Notes: a model not told the origin generated them from the letters alone. Positions 43,845-53,155 are shown, counted from the first letter of the stretch. The stretch is DNA of 64,000 nt from UBA1794 sp050946375 (GCA_050946375.1 JBMNUT010000002.1:62001-126000), one strand, 5' to 3'. Program-made: numbers and translations.

Positions 43845-44960
43845 TCAGCGCGCTTCCTCACCCGGCCGAGCAGAACGACGGAGGCGGAAAACGAAACACA
43901 GCGCCCCCACCAGCAGCAACAGAATGCCCGCAACCAGCGAAATGGCCAATACGCCGGTAGAAGCATGACTGTTGGCTATCGAGAGCGAGTGCTGCCAGTC
44001 TTGCGTAGAAGGCAGGTAGGGCGTGTTGTTCAGCCCGGCAGCCAGCAGCAAAGCCATGAAGGAAAACAGCGTGCCCACCGCCGCAGGCAAAAAGCCCACG
44101 CGGTAGTCCGGACGGAAAATCGTGCGGAAAATGCCGAACAGCAGCAGTCCCAGCCCCAAAACCAGGAAGAACGCCACGGCAGGCATCTCTACGAAATTCT
44201 GCAAATACTTATGGAATACGCCCGCAAACATGCCATCGCTCCACACAAGCCCCACACGCATGCACAAACGGACTACGAAGGCCAGGAAAAAGACGAGGAA
44301 GAAAATCATCTCCGTCAGCAGCAAACTGCGCACACGGCCGTGTATCTCCTCCGAGACACCCCGGCGAACCAGGTAAAGCATGCTCAGGATGCGCGCCAGA
44401 TACAACAGGGCCGCGCCCAGAAGCAGATTGTCGAGTATCATGAAAGCCTCCAGTCCCGAGGCCTGGCCGAGCCACACTCCGCCGGTAGGCTGGAACAATC
44501 CGTCGGCATCGATAGTCATCTCTACCAGAAACGGCGCTCCGCAAAAGAAACAGCCGAATACCGTCCCGACCAGAAGCGGGCATACAATGCCGACAAGCGT
44601 AGAGAGCGAAAAGCCGGCCATCCGCAGCCATCCGCGGGAAGAGAGCTTCATCAGCCCCGCCCCCGCAGCGAGCAGAAACGAAATCAGCAGGGCCGACCAC
44701 AACCCCGTGGCCTTAAAAACGAAAACGCGGGCATACAAAGGGAAAGCCACGCACAGCATGCCGATGAAAACGGCCAGCGAAACCAGCGGCCAGAACCACA
44801 TCCGGGAGAAAAAGGCATCCAGGTCAGAACGTTTTTCCGCATCGCGGGCAAGAGTACGCACTACCGTATTTCCACCCAGCACGAACATGAAAACGGGAAG
44901 CAACCCGCCTAAAATGGAAACTACGGCCCAAACAAAATGAGCTAAAAGGGTGTCTGTCAT
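43845..44960 (-). CDS. cydB: Cytochrome bd ubiquinol oxidase subunit II (orphan CydB)
   Basis: 371 residues, about 9-10 membrane helices. The N-terminal 'HFVWAVVSILGGLLPVFMFVLGGNTVV' and late 'LNNTPYLPSTQDWQHSLSIANSHAS' fit CydB of Bacteroidetes, where the latter corresponds to the 'YPxxxxS...SLTIxNAASS' region. CydB is the non-haem partner of CydA in quinol-oxidising, oxygen-scavenging bd oxidase. cydA normally lies directly upstream, but here the upstream neighbour is the divergent TolC gene and the downstream neighbour is on the opposite strand, so no cydA is adjacent. It has its own promoter. Confidence is fair, because CydB is poorly conserved. Confidence 0.78.
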   Translation of the reverse strand: MTDTLLAHFVWAVVSILGGLLPVFMFVLGGNTVVRTLARDAEKRSDLDAFFSRMWFWPLVSLAVFIGMLCVAFPLYARVFVFKATGLWSALLISFLLAAGAGLMKLSSRGWLRMAGFSLSTLVGIVCPLLVGTVFGCFFCGAPFLVEMTIDADGLFQPTGGVWLGQASGLEAFMILDNLLLGAALLYLARILSMLYLVRRGVSEEIHGRVRSLLLTEMIFFLVFFLAFVVRLCMRVGLVWSDGMFAGVFHKYLQNFVEMPAVAFFLVLGLGLLLFGIFRTIFRPDYRVGFLPAAVGTLFSFMALLLAAGLNNTPYLPSTQDWQHSLSIANSHASTGVLAISLVAGILLLLVGALCFVFRLRRSARPGEEAR

Positions 44961-44998
44961 ATAAAAAGAGGTATTGAGTTTTTCCGGAAAATCGCGTG

Positions 44999-45028
44999 CA
45001 AATATAGAGAATCCCCCTTGTGCTCAAA
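44999..45028 (-). promoter_or_regulatory. cydB promoter (-33 TTTG, -7 TATATTTG)
   Basis: Minus-strand TTTG (plus 45025-45028), 18 bp, TATATTTG (plus 44999-45006). The leader is about 30 nt. Confidence 0.65.
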
Positions 45029-45086
45029 AAAAATATCGGGAAATCCCCCCATTTTGCCGACAGATTCCTCCTTCACATCTATTCTT

Positions 45087-45118
45087 TTTGCCCAAAAAGA
45101 GAAGTAAAACTACCTTTG
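45087..45118 (+). promoter_or_regulatory. Promoter of the TolC-MacAB-LytS/LytR operon
   Basis: TTTG (45087-45090), 20-bp spacer, TACCTTTG (45111-45118): a full Bacteroidetes promoter 34 bp before the TolC start. Confidence 0.8.
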
Positions 45119-45151
45119 TCCTCCAGAAAAACACAAAGAAATTACTCCGCA

Positions 45152-46489
45152 ATGAAGAAAAAAATCATCCTCGCGACCCTGCTACTGGCTGCCCTCCTGC
45201 CGGTTCATGCGCAGGAAAAACCGCAAACCTGGACCTTGCAGTCGTGCATCGACTACGCCCTGGAGCAAAACATCTCGATCAAGCAGAGTCAAAACACCTT
45301 GGAGCAGAACTTGGTGGATACCAAATCGGCAAAAGCCGCCCTCTTTCCCTCACTCAGCTTCAACACCTCGCACAATTACAATAATCAACCGTACGGAGGC
45401 CTGGGCAGTGTCGGCAGTAGCTACAACGATGGCAGCATAAACAACTACACCGGTAACTATAACCTGAGCGCAAACCTGACCATCTACAACGGCGGACGGA
45501 ATCTGAACAACATCCGCTACAACAAACTCCTGAGCCAAACGGCAGAAGAGAATATCGCCGAACAGAAAAACCAGGTGATTCTGGCCGTAACGCAGGCATA
45601 TTTGCAAATTCTCTACGCATCGGAAGCCGTACGCATCAATATCTTTACGCTACAGTCCGACTCCGCTCAGCTCGAACGCACAAGGGAACTGATGAACAAC
45701 GGCCTGATGACGAAAGTAGATGTAGCGCAAATGGAATCTCAGCTCAGCACCGACGCCTATCAGCTGGTGCAATCGCAGACAAGCCTGGCGAATTACGAAC
45801 TTCAGCTGAAGCAATTGCTCGAAATCGAAGGCAGTGAGACCATGCAACTGGCACTTCCGGAAATATCCGACGAGCAAGTTCTCACGTTGTTGCCGGACAA
45901 AGAACAGGTTTATGCCACTGCTTTGGGCATTATGCCGGAGATAAAAGCCGGAAAGCTCTCCACCGAGGCGGCAGAGCTGAACGAAAAAATAGCCAAGTCC
46001 GGCTACTATCCCACAATCAGCCTGCAGGCTTCCACCGGAACGGGAAGCAATTCGGCCAGCGACCTGGGCTTTGGCAAACAACTCAAGCAGAGCTGGAACA
46101 ATACCATCGGGATTTCTCTCTCGTTGCCCATATTCGACAACCGCTCGAACAAGAGCGCCGTAGAAAAAGCACGCCTCCAGACGCTCAGCAGCAAGCTCTC
46201 CGAGAGCGAAACGGCCAAGACTCTCTACGAAACCATCGAGCAGGCCTGGCAAAATGCCTACTCCTCGCAAAACGAATACCTTGCCGCATGCGAAAAAGAG
46301 AAGTACGCCCGCCAAAGCTACGACCTCGTAAGCCAGCAATATGCCCAAGGCTTGAAGAACACCGTGGAACTGATTACCGAGAAAACCACCTACCAAAACG
46401 CACTGCAGGAGAAGCTCCAGGCCAAATACATGTCCTTGCTCAACCAGAAACTGCTGCGCTTCTACCAGGGCGAACAGCCGACTCTCTAA
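45152..46489 (+). CDS. TolC-family outer-membrane efflux protein
   Basis: 445 residues with a signal peptide (MKKKIILATLLLAALLPVHA-Q), then the two OEP repeats, e.g. 'WTLQSCIDYALEQNISIKQSQNTLEQ' and 'YYPTISLQASTGTGSNSA...NTIGISLSLPIFDNRSNKSAVEKARL', typical of TolC proteins. It should form the outer-membrane duct for the adaptor and ABC exporter that follow. The frame is open 44 codons upstream through the promoter, so the start is set at the signal-peptide ATG. Confidence 0.95.
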   Translation: MKKKIILATLLLAALLPVHAQEKPQTWTLQSCIDYALEQNISIKQSQNTLEQNLVDTKSAKAALFPSLSFNTSHNYNNQPYGGLGSVGSSYNDGSINNYTGNYNLSANLTIYNGGRNLNNIRYNKLLSQTAEENIAEQKNQVILAVTQAYLQILYASEAVRINIFTLQSDSAQLERTRELMNNGLMTKVDVAQMESQLSTDAYQLVQSQTSLANYELQLKQLLEIEGSETMQLALPEISDEQVLTLLPDKEQVYATALGIMPEIKAGKLSTEAAELNEKIAKSGYYPTISLQASTGTGSNSASDLGFGKQLKQSWNNTIGISLSLPIFDNRSNKSAVEKARLQTLSSKLSESETAKTLYETIEQAWQNAYSSQNEYLAACEKEKYARQSYDLVSQQYAQGLKNTVELITEKTTYQNALQEKLQAKYMSLLNQKLLRFYQGEQPTL

Positions 46490-46531
46490 GAAACACCCAA
46501 CCGAATAATAACAAACATATACAACAGCAAT

Positions 46532-47761
46532 ATGAAATTCCTACAAAAGAAAAAGGCAATCATCATCGCGGTAGTCATCATAGCCATCGGACTCGCCGCA
46601 TGGGCGATATGGGGGCCGAGGAAGGCCAACAAGGTTTCGTTCGTAAACACACAGGTTGAACGCGGAACCATCAGCAGCTCCATCACCGCCACCGGCACCA
46701 TCGAACCGATTACGCAAGTGGAAGTCGGTACGCAGGTATCCGGTATCATCGACAAGATCTACGTCGATTACAACTCCGTAGTCAAGAAAGGGCAACTTCT
46801 GGCCGAACTCGACAAAGTAAACCTGGAGAACTCCCTGCAATCGGCCGAGGCAAACATGAATACGGCCAAGACGGAATACGAATACCAGCTCAAGAACTAC
46901 GAACGCTACAAGGCTCTTCACGACAAAGGACTCGTAGCCGACTCCGAATACGACCAGATATACTACGATTACCGCAAGGCCTACAACGACTACGAGGTAA
47001 GCAAAAACAGCTACGAAGAAGCCAAAACCAACTTAGGCTATGCCATGATTTACTCTCCGATAGACGGAATCATCCTATCGAAGGAGGTAGAAGAAGGACA
47101 GACCGTAGCCGCCGCCATGGAAACCCCGACGCTTTTCATCATCGCGCAAGACCTTACGCAAATGCAGGTAGTGGCTGACGTAGACGAAGCCGACATAGGC
47201 GACGTAGCCGAAGGGCAACGCGTCACATTCACAGTAGACGCCTATCCGGAAGACGTATTCGAAGGACACGTAACCCAAGTGCGCCTGGAAGCTACGGAGA
47301 CGAACAACGTCGTAACCTACGAGGTAGTCATCGAAGCCCCCAACCAGAACCTCAAGCTAAAGCCCGGACTGACAGCCAACGTGAGCATCTATACGCTGGA
47401 AAAGCAAAACATCCTCACCGTACCCGCCAAGGCACTGCGCTTTACCCCCGACCAGGAAATCATCAGCAAGGATGACAAAGTCGTCAAAGACGCCAGCATC
47501 AAGGAAGACGCCACCCACAAGATTCTCTGGCAACGCAACGGAAACACCTTCACGGCCATACCCGTCGTAACCGGCATCAGTAACGGTTCGGAAACGGAAA
47601 TCGTCAGCGGCATCGCAGAAGGCACCTCAGTCGTCATGGAAGTAGTAGCCGGCACAGGCCAGGACAGCAGCACCTCCGCAGCAAGCACCGACACGAGCGA
47701 CGAAAGCAGCGAAGAACGCTCCCCCTTCATGCCCGGCCCGCCCGACAAAAAGAAGAAATAA
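46532..47761 (+). CDS. MacA-like periplasmic adaptor (HlyD/RND-type)
   Basis: 409 residues: an N-terminal anchor helix (about 8-27), a lipoyl/biotinyl-like half ('EPITQVEVGTQVSGIIDKIYVDYNSVVKKGQLLAELD'), a helical hairpin (about 95-170), the second lipoyl half ('YSPIDGIILSKEVEEGQTVAA'), beta-barrel and membrane-proximal domains, and a charged Ser/Asp-rich tail ending 'PPDKKKK'. It bridges the MacB permease and TolC. Confidence 0.94.
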   Translation: MKFLQKKKAIIIAVVIIAIGLAAWAIWGPRKANKVSFVNTQVERGTISSSITATGTIEPITQVEVGTQVSGIIDKIYVDYNSVVKKGQLLAELDKVNLENSLQSAEANMNTAKTEYEYQLKNYERYKALHDKGLVADSEYDQIYYDYRKAYNDYEVSKNSYEEAKTNLGYAMIYSPIDGIILSKEVEEGQTVAAAMETPTLFIIAQDLTQMQVVADVDEADIGDVAEGQRVTFTVDAYPEDVFEGHVTQVRLEATETNNVVTYEVVIEAPNQNLKLKPGLTANVSIYTLEKQNILTVPAKALRFTPDQEIISKDDKVVKDASIKEDATHKILWQRNGNTFTAIPVVTGISNGSETEIVSGIAEGTSVVMEVVAGTGQDSSTSAASTDTSDESSEERSPFMPGPPDKKKK

Positions 47762-47776
47762 TAAGGAAACACCCGT

Positions 47777-48523
47777 ATGGAACAAAGACCCATAATCGAA
47801 TTGGAACAAATCCGCCGCAACTTCCAGGTAGGCGAAGAAACGGTGCATGCCTTGCGCGGAGTCTCCTTTACCATCCGTGAAGGCGAGTTCGTCACCATCA
47901 TGGGCACCTCCGGCTCGGGCAAGTCCACCCTGCTCAACATACTCGGCTGCCTGGACACCCCCACCGAAGGCGAGTACCGCCTCGACGGAATCCCCGTGCG
48001 CACCATGAGCAAGCCCGAGCGCGCCATCCTGCGCAACCGCAAGATTGGCTTCGTCTTCCAGAACTACAACCTGCTGGCCAAGACGACCGCAGTGGAAAAC
48101 GTAGAGCTCCCGCTCATGTACAACCCCTCCATCAAAGCCTCGGAGCGCCGCGAACGCTCCATCAAGGCCCTGCAAGCCGTAGGACTGGGCAACCGGCTGG
48201 AGCACAAGAGCAACCAGATGTCCGGCGGACAGATGCAACGCGTGGCCATAGCCCGGGCGCTGGTCAACGAACCCGCCGTCATCCTGGCCGACGAAGCTAC
48301 CGGTAACCTCGACACGCGCACCTCGTTCGAGATACTGGTACTCTTCCAAAAGCTACACGCCCAAGGAAAAACCATTATCTTTGTGACGCACAACCCCGAA
48401 ATCGCCTCCTACAGTAGCCGGAACATCGTACTGCGCGACGGACACGTGACCGAAGACCAGCCCAACCCCCGCATCCTTTCGGCCGAAGAGGCGCTCAAGG
48501 CACTGCCCGCAGAAGAAGAGTGA
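47777..48523 (+). CDS. MacB-type ABC transporter ATPase
   Basis: 248 residues, LolD/MacB-like: Walker A 'GTSGSGKST', Q-loop 'FVFQNYNLL', signature 'MSGGQMQRVAIARAL', Walker B 'VILADEATGNLD' and H-loop 'FVTHNPEI'. In E. coli MacB this domain is fused to the permease; here it is a separate gene, with a 114-bp gap holding a repeat hairpin before the permease. Confidence 0.96.
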   Translation: MEQRPIIELEQIRRNFQVGEETVHALRGVSFTIREGEFVTIMGTSGSGKSTLLNILGCLDTPTEGEYRLDGIPVRTMSKPERAILRNRKIGFVFQNYNLLAKTTAVENVELPLMYNPSIKASERRERSIKALQAVGLGNRLEHKSNQMSGGQMQRVAIARALVNEPAVILADEATGNLDTRTSFEILVLFQKLHAQGKTIIFVTHNPEIASYSSRNIVLRDGHVTEDQPNPRILSAEEALKALPAEEE

Positions 48524-48550
48524 CCCCCAAAAACAAGCAAGGGAAAAAGA

Positions 48551-48593
48551 AAAAAGTACCTGCACTTTTCCCCGGAAGATGCAGTACTTTTTT
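48551..48593 (+). terminator. Repeat-derived hairpin between the ATPase and permease genes (locus 15)
   Basis: AAAAAGTACCTGCACTTTTCC and GGAAGATGCAGTACTTTTT form an imperfect stem ending in a T-run. It looks like an intrinsic terminator inside an operon, so it probably attenuates more than it ends transcription. Confidence 0.55.
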
Positions 48594-48637
48594 CCCACTC
48601 CCCCAACGAACTTTTCCAATCAAACTAAGTCGGAAAC

Positions 48638-49858
48638 ATGAATTTCTCCAATCTTTTCAAAATAGCCCTCAAGGCACTTAGCAACAACAAGCTGCGCAGC
48701 TTCCTCACGATGCTGGGCATCATCATCGGCGTAGCAGCCGTAATCACCATGCTCGCCATCGGACAGGGCACCAAGCGCAGCATCCAGAAACAAATCTCCG
48801 AGATGGGCTCCAACATGATCATGATCCATCCGGGAGGAGACATGAGGGGCGGCGTCCGACTCGAAGCCAGCGCCATGCAAACGCTCAAGATAAAAGACTT
48901 TACCGACATAGCCGAACAGTGCAAATACGTGCAGGCCACCAGCCCCAACGTCAGCAGTTCCGGCCAGTTCATCAACGGTTCGAACAACTACCCGGCCTCC
49001 ATCAACGGAGTCAACCGCGACTATCTCACCATCCGCCAGCTCAAAGTGGAAGAAGGCGAAATGTTTACCGACACCGACATCAAGAGTAGCGCAAAAGTCT
49101 GCGTCGTTGGAAAAACCATCGTAGACAATCTCTTCCCCAACGGTGAAGACCCCGTAGGAAAGGTCATACGTTTCAACAAAATCCCCTTCCGAATCGTCGG
49201 AGTGCTGGAAGCCAAAGGCTACAACAGCATGGGCCAGGACCAAGACGAGATAGTCCTTGCCCCCTATACGACGGTGATGAAGCGAATTCTGGCGCAGACT
49301 TACCTGCAAGGCATCTTCTGTTCCGCACTGACGGAAGGCATGACCGACAAAGCCGTGGATGAAATCACCACAATCCTACGCACAAACCACAAACTCAAGG
49401 CCGATGATGACGACGACTTCAACGTCCGCTCCCAAGAGGAGCTGAGCTCCATGATGAACAGCACGACCGACATGCTCACCATACTGCTCGCCTGCATAGC
49501 CGGCATATCGCTTATCGTAGGAGGCATAGGCATCATGAACATCATGTACGTATCCGTCACCGAGCGCACCAAGGAAATCGGCCTGCGCATGAGCGTCGGA
49601 GCCCGCGGAGTCGACATACTCAGCCAGTTCCTCATCGAGGCAATCCTCATCAGCGTAACGGGCGGACTCATCGGAGTGCTCATCGGCGTGACCGCCTCGG
49701 CATGCGTCAACATATTTGCCCACTGGCCCGTCTTCGTTCAGCCCTGGAGTGTGGTCCTCAGCTTTGCCGTCTGCACGCTGACCGGCGTATTCTTCGGCTG
49801 GTATCCTGCGAAGAAAGCCGCATCACTCGACCCGATTGAAGCCATACGCTATGAATGA
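48638..49858 (+). CDS. MacB-like ABC permease (FtsX/MacB family)
   Basis: 406 residues: helix 1 near residue 22-45 ('FLTMLGIIIGVAAVITML'), a large periplasmic MacB_PCD domain (about 50-270), and three C-terminal helices ('LLACIAGISLIVGGIGIMNIM', 'ILISVTGGLIGVLIGV', 'VLSFAVCTLTGVFFGWYPA') ending 'KKAASLDPIEAIRYE', the standard FtsX/MacB C terminus. As a mechanotransmission transporter it exports from the periplasm through TolC; macrolides, peptides or lipids are possible. Its stop overlaps the kinase start by 8 bp. Confidence 0.95.
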   Translation: MNFSNLFKIALKALSNNKLRSFLTMLGIIIGVAAVITMLAIGQGTKRSIQKQISEMGSNMIMIHPGGDMRGGVRLEASAMQTLKIKDFTDIAEQCKYVQATSPNVSSSGQFINGSNNYPASINGVNRDYLTIRQLKVEEGEMFTDTDIKSSAKVCVVGKTIVDNLFPNGEDPVGKVIRFNKIPFRIVGVLEAKGYNSMGQDQDEIVLAPYTTVMKRILAQTYLQGIFCSALTEGMTDKAVDEITTILRTNHKLKADDDDDFNVRSQEELSSMMNSTTDMLTILLACIAGISLIVGGIGIMNIMYVSVTERTKEIGLRMSVGARGVDILSQFLIEAILISVTGGLIGVLIGVTASACVNIFAHWPVFVQPWSVVLSFAVCTLTGVFFGWYPAKKAASLDPIEAIRYE

Positions 49859-51005
49859 ATCAGTAAAAACACCCAAGGCCGGGGCGGAAAGACGACGCGT
49901 TCCGGAAATCGCGATCCACATCATCGTGTGTATCACCATACTCAGTTTCCCAGTTCTGATTATGGATACACGCCACTACACCAGTGGCGAGCTGTGGAAC
50001 GCCTTCCTCCGCTTCTCTTTCCACCCCGCCGTTTTACTGATACTCTTCTACATAAACTACCTTTGGCTCATACCTAAAAAACTTTTCTGCGAGCAAACGG
50101 CCGAGTTCTTCTTCTGGAACATCGGATTCATACTGCTCTTCAGCATCGTACTGAGGCTGATTCCCATGCTTACGCCGCCCGAAGTAAACGAAACCCTCGA
50201 GAAAATCGGGAAAATCGACAAGCACCGCCGCCACCGTACGCCACCGCCGCAGTGGACCTTCATACTGAGAGACATCTTCTCCTGCTGCATGCCCGTCATC
50301 GTAGCCGTAAGCCTCCGCACCAACGCACGCTGGCGCAGCGCCGAAAACGCACGCGAAAAAGCCGAAAAGAGCCGCACGGAAGCCGAACTGAAGAACCTCA
50401 AAAACCAACTCAGCCCCCACTTCCTGCTCAACACGCTGAACAACATCTACGCACTCATCCTTTTCGATACGGAAAAGGCGCAGCAAGCCGTGCTCGACCT
50501 GAGCCGTCTGCTCCGACACGTGCTCTACGAAAACCCGACGAGCTTCGTCCCCCTCGCAAAAGAGGCCGCCTTTATCCAGAACTACATCGACTTGATGCGC
50601 ATACGCCTGGCCGACCACGTAGAACTCACCACCGAATACCGGATTTCGCCCGAGAGTTGCATGCCCATCGCCCCGCTCCTGATTATTTCCCTCATCGAAA
50701 ACGCCTTCAAGCACGGCGTAAGTTCCGACAAGCCCAGCTTCATCCACATACGCATCGAAGAGAAACCGAAAGAAGGAGAAATCTACTGCCTCATCGAGAA
50801 CAGCTGTTTCCCCAAAAAGAAGAGCGACAAAAGCGGTTCGGGCATAGGCCTCGCCCAAGTCAGGAGCCGCCTCGAACTGCTCTACCCGGGGCAGTACACC
50901 TGGACATACGGCCCCAACGCGGAAAACACCGTCTACTCCTCCATACTCGTGCTGCACACAAGGCACATCGCCCTGCCTGCCGACAGCGAACAACCCACAC
51001 CTTAA
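49851..51005 (+). CDS. LytS/YehU-type sensor histidine kinase
   Basis: 384 residues. Four N-terminal helices (about 24-42, 56-76, 83-105, 138-158), then a coiled coil and a HisKA_7TM/LytS-type kinase with 'LKNQLSPHFLLNTLNNIYAL' (phosphorylated His190) and the ATPase boxes 'LIENAFKHGV' (N box) and 'GSGIGLAQVRSRLELLY' (G box). There is no extracytoplasmic sensor domain, as in many intramembrane-sensing kinases of transporter operons. The ATG at 49851 overlaps the permease stop; a TTG at 49836 is also in frame. Confidence 0.94.
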   Translation: MNESVKTPKAGAERRRVPEIAIHIIVCITILSFPVLIMDTRHYTSGELWNAFLRFSFHPAVLLILFYINYLWLIPKKLFCEQTAEFFFWNIGFILLFSIVLRLIPMLTPPEVNETLEKIGKIDKHRRHRTPPPQWTFILRDIFSCCMPVIVAVSLRTNARWRSAENAREKAEKSRTEAELKNLKNQLSPHFLLNTLNNIYALILFDTEKAQQAVLDLSRLLRHVLYENPTSFVPLAKEAAFIQNYIDLMRIRLADHVELTTEYRISPESCMPIAPLLIISLIENAFKHGVSSDKPSFIHIRIEEKPKEGEIYCLIENSCFPKKKSDKSGSGIGLAQVRSRLELLYPGQYTWTYGPNAENTVYSSILVLHTRHIALPADSEQPTP

Positions 51006-51017
51006 ACGAAAAAGACT

Positions 51018-51767
51018 ATGAACATCACTTGTGCCATCATCGACGACGAGCCGCTCGCGCTCAACCTGCTTGAAAATTACGTCAGCAAAACGCCCTTCCT
51101 CGAACTGAAGGGAAAATACACCAGTGCCGTACAAGCCCTCAAAAGCCTGCAGGAAAACGAAGTACAACTGCTCTTCCTCGACATACAAATGCCCGAACTT
51201 ACGGGATTGGAGTTCTCGCAAATCGTAAAAGAGCAGACGAAAATCATCTTCACCACCGCATTCAGCCAGTACGCACTCGACGCCTACAAGGTAAACGCCA
51301 TCGACTATCTGCTCAAGCCTTTCTCCTACGCCGACTTCCTGAAAGCCGCACAGAAAGCCCTCCACTGGTTCGAACTCGTCGAGCAGGCCAGCCAGGCCGG
51401 AAACGCCCCGAAAGCCGAAAACACCAACGCACCGCACCGCGACATCGACAGCATATTCGTAAAAAGCGAGTATAAACTCGTGCAAATCAAGCTCGACGAA
51501 ATTCTCTACATCGAAGGGCTGAAAGACTACCTGAAAATATACATCGAAGGAGAAGCGCACCCGATTCTATCGTTGATGAGCATGAAGTCGATGGAAGAAC
51601 TGTTGCCCGCCGACCGGTTCATGCGCGTCCACCGCTCCTACATCGTGCAAGTCTCCAAAATACGCATCGTAGACCGCAACCGAATCGTATTCGGAAAAAC
51701 CCTCATCCCCATCAGCGACAGCTACAAGGCCGCCTTCAACGAATACCTCCAGCACCGCACCCTCTGA
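51018..51767 (+). CDS. LytTR response regulator
   Basis: 249 residues: a receiver domain ('CAIIDDEPLA', phospho-acceptor D55 in 'LLFLDIQMPELTG', K in 'YLLKPFSY') and a C-terminal LytTR DNA-binding domain ('DSIFVKSEYKLVQIKLDEILYIEGLKDYLKIYIE', 'RVHRSYIVQVSKI'). It pairs with the kinase 12 bp upstream and presumably autoregulates the exporter operon. Confidence 0.96.
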   Translation: MNITCAIIDDEPLALNLLENYVSKTPFLELKGKYTSAVQALKSLQENEVQLLFLDIQMPELTGLEFSQIVKEQTKIIFTTAFSQYALDAYKVNAIDYLLKPFSYADFLKAAQKALHWFELVEQASQAGNAPKAENTNAPHRDIDSIFVKSEYKLVQIKLDEILYIEGLKDYLKIYIEGEAHPILSLMSMKSMEELLPADRFMRVHRSYIVQVSKIRIVDRNRIVFGKTLIPISDSYKAAFNEYLQHRTL

Positions 51768-51811
51768 GCCGCCCCCCGCAACCCAAAAAGAAAAACCTTC
51801 CGTCGGGAACA

Positions 51812-51885
51812 AAAAAGTGGCTGCACTTTCCCGCAAAAGTGCAGCCATTTCCGGCAAAAAGCCGCAGGACTTTTCCACAAAAGCG
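51812..51885. terminator. Bidirectional repeat-derived terminator (locus 16)
   Basis: TGGCTGCACTTT (51818-51829) pairs with AAAGTGCAGCCA (51836-51847); flanking A- and T-runs serve both strands. Further half-units run to 51885. It lies between the convergent response-regulator and phosphatase genes. Confidence 0.75.
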
Positions 51886-51980
51886 CAGGGAAAACGCCAC
51901 CCCTGCCTGCAGCCGGTTTGCCCCGGCAGCAGCATGAAGTTTCAAAAAGCAGGTAAGGAAAAAGACAAGGACGCAGAGGG

Positions 51981-53048
51981 TCAGTCATCCGGCTTGGTCA
52001 GCAAAAGCTGGCGCAAGTGCTTCAGTTCTTTCGGAGACACGCCCACTTTCTTGCGAAGATAGTTCTCCACTCCGTCGTATTCGGTAACGATATAGTCATA
52101 AATATCATCCAGATATTCAGCATGCGAGGTATAAAGCGCCGTAATGACTTCCTGAACATCTTCCGGCATGGAGTAGCCCGAGCGATAAGCTACGGGGATG
52201 TGAAAATAAGAGTTGCTCAATTCATAGTCCTGCACGACCGTTTCGTGCCCTACGCCCAAGGCATTCAGCAAAAGCGCCATGACCAGCCCCGTGCGCATCT
52301 TGCCCGAATTGCACTCAATGACTAAGGGATAGCTGTCTTCGTTCTCAAGAATTTCAAAAACCTGCTGCAGTTCCTTCGAATGCTCTTCCAGTATTTTCAC
52401 GTTCATCCGCAGAATCATCTGCCGCAGCGAGTCCAATCCCAGCGTTCCGCTGCACACACGGTCCATCAGCATAAAGGCTTCCCGGTCAATCAGCGGTACG
52501 TTAATCCGCTCGACGCCCTCCATGTGCTTGAGCGGGCTGTGTATCTCAGCAGGCGAACGCAAGTCAATGACCGTTTTCACGCCCAGTCCGCGCAAAATGC
52601 GCTCCCCTTCTTTCCCAATGCTGTCCAGCGCATCGCTCCGATACACCTTCCCCCACTTCACTTCCCTGCCGGAAGATGTAAAATAGCCGCCGACGTCGCG
52701 GAAATTCTGCACGCCGGGCATGTAAATCTTGCGGCTCGCTATCGTAATGGGGAACTCGTCGTTGAAAACCATCGTATAGTATTGGCGGGATACGCTGCCG
52801 CCCGTCTCGACCATCAGCATCTGTTCGCTGATATTGGTAGTGGCTATTGGTTTTTCGAGGGGGATATTATTCGGATCGCTCGAAGCATATACTTTCAACT
52901 CGCCCGTCATTACCGGAAAAGTCTCCCACTTCAGAATGGCCGACTGCGGACTTTCTTCGCAAGCGGCCAAGATGCTCGGCTTATAGGAGGTACATCCCGC
53001 CGAAAGTCCTGCGGTAACAGCCGAAACAAGCAAACACGTCCGGAACAT
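51981..53048 (-). CDS. Tyrosine-phosphatase-like lipoprotein with altered P-loop
   Basis: 355 residues. The lipobox LSAGC near residue 19 predicts a lipoprotein; a beta-sandwich segment follows (about 30-110), then a Y_phosphatase3-type domain beginning 'GVQNFRDVGGYFTSSGREVKWGKVYRSDAL' and 'VKTVIDLRSPAEI'. The P-loop reads 'VIECNSGKMRTG', so Cys246 and the +6 Arg of CX5R are present. The His before Cys is replaced by Glu, and the usual GKDR is GKMR. It may have low activity or an unusual pH optimum. It is monocistronic with its own -7 element. Confidence 0.88.
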   Translation of the reverse strand: MFRTCLLVSAVTAGLSAGCTSYKPSILAACEESPQSAILKWETFPVMTGELKVYASSDPNNIPLEKPIATTNISEQMLMVETGGSVSRQYYTMVFNDEFPITIASRKIYMPGVQNFRDVGGYFTSSGREVKWGKVYRSDALDSIGKEGERILRGLGVKTVIDLRSPAEIHSPLKHMEGVERINVPLIDREAFMLMDRVCSGTLGLDSLRQMILRMNVKILEEHSKELQQVFEILENEDSYPLVIECNSGKMRTGLVMALLLNALGVGHETVVQDYELSNSYFHIPVAYRSGYSMPEDVQEVITALYTSHAEYLDDIYDYIVTEYDGVENYLRKKVGVSPKELKHLRQLLLTKPDD

Positions 53049-53088
53049 AGAGTCAGATATTTAATGAAAAAGCCAAGGTTATTTCGAG

Positions 53089-53096
53089 CAAATATA
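53089..53096 (-). promoter_or_regulatory. -7 element TATATTTG of the phosphatase-like gene
   Basis: An exact minus-strand match 41 bp before the start at 53048; no -33 TTTG is visible. Confidence 0.55.
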
Positions 53097-53155
53097 GCGA
53101 ATGAATACCTAATAATGTCCGGGCTTTGCGATATTTAATACTCTGTATGAGTTCT

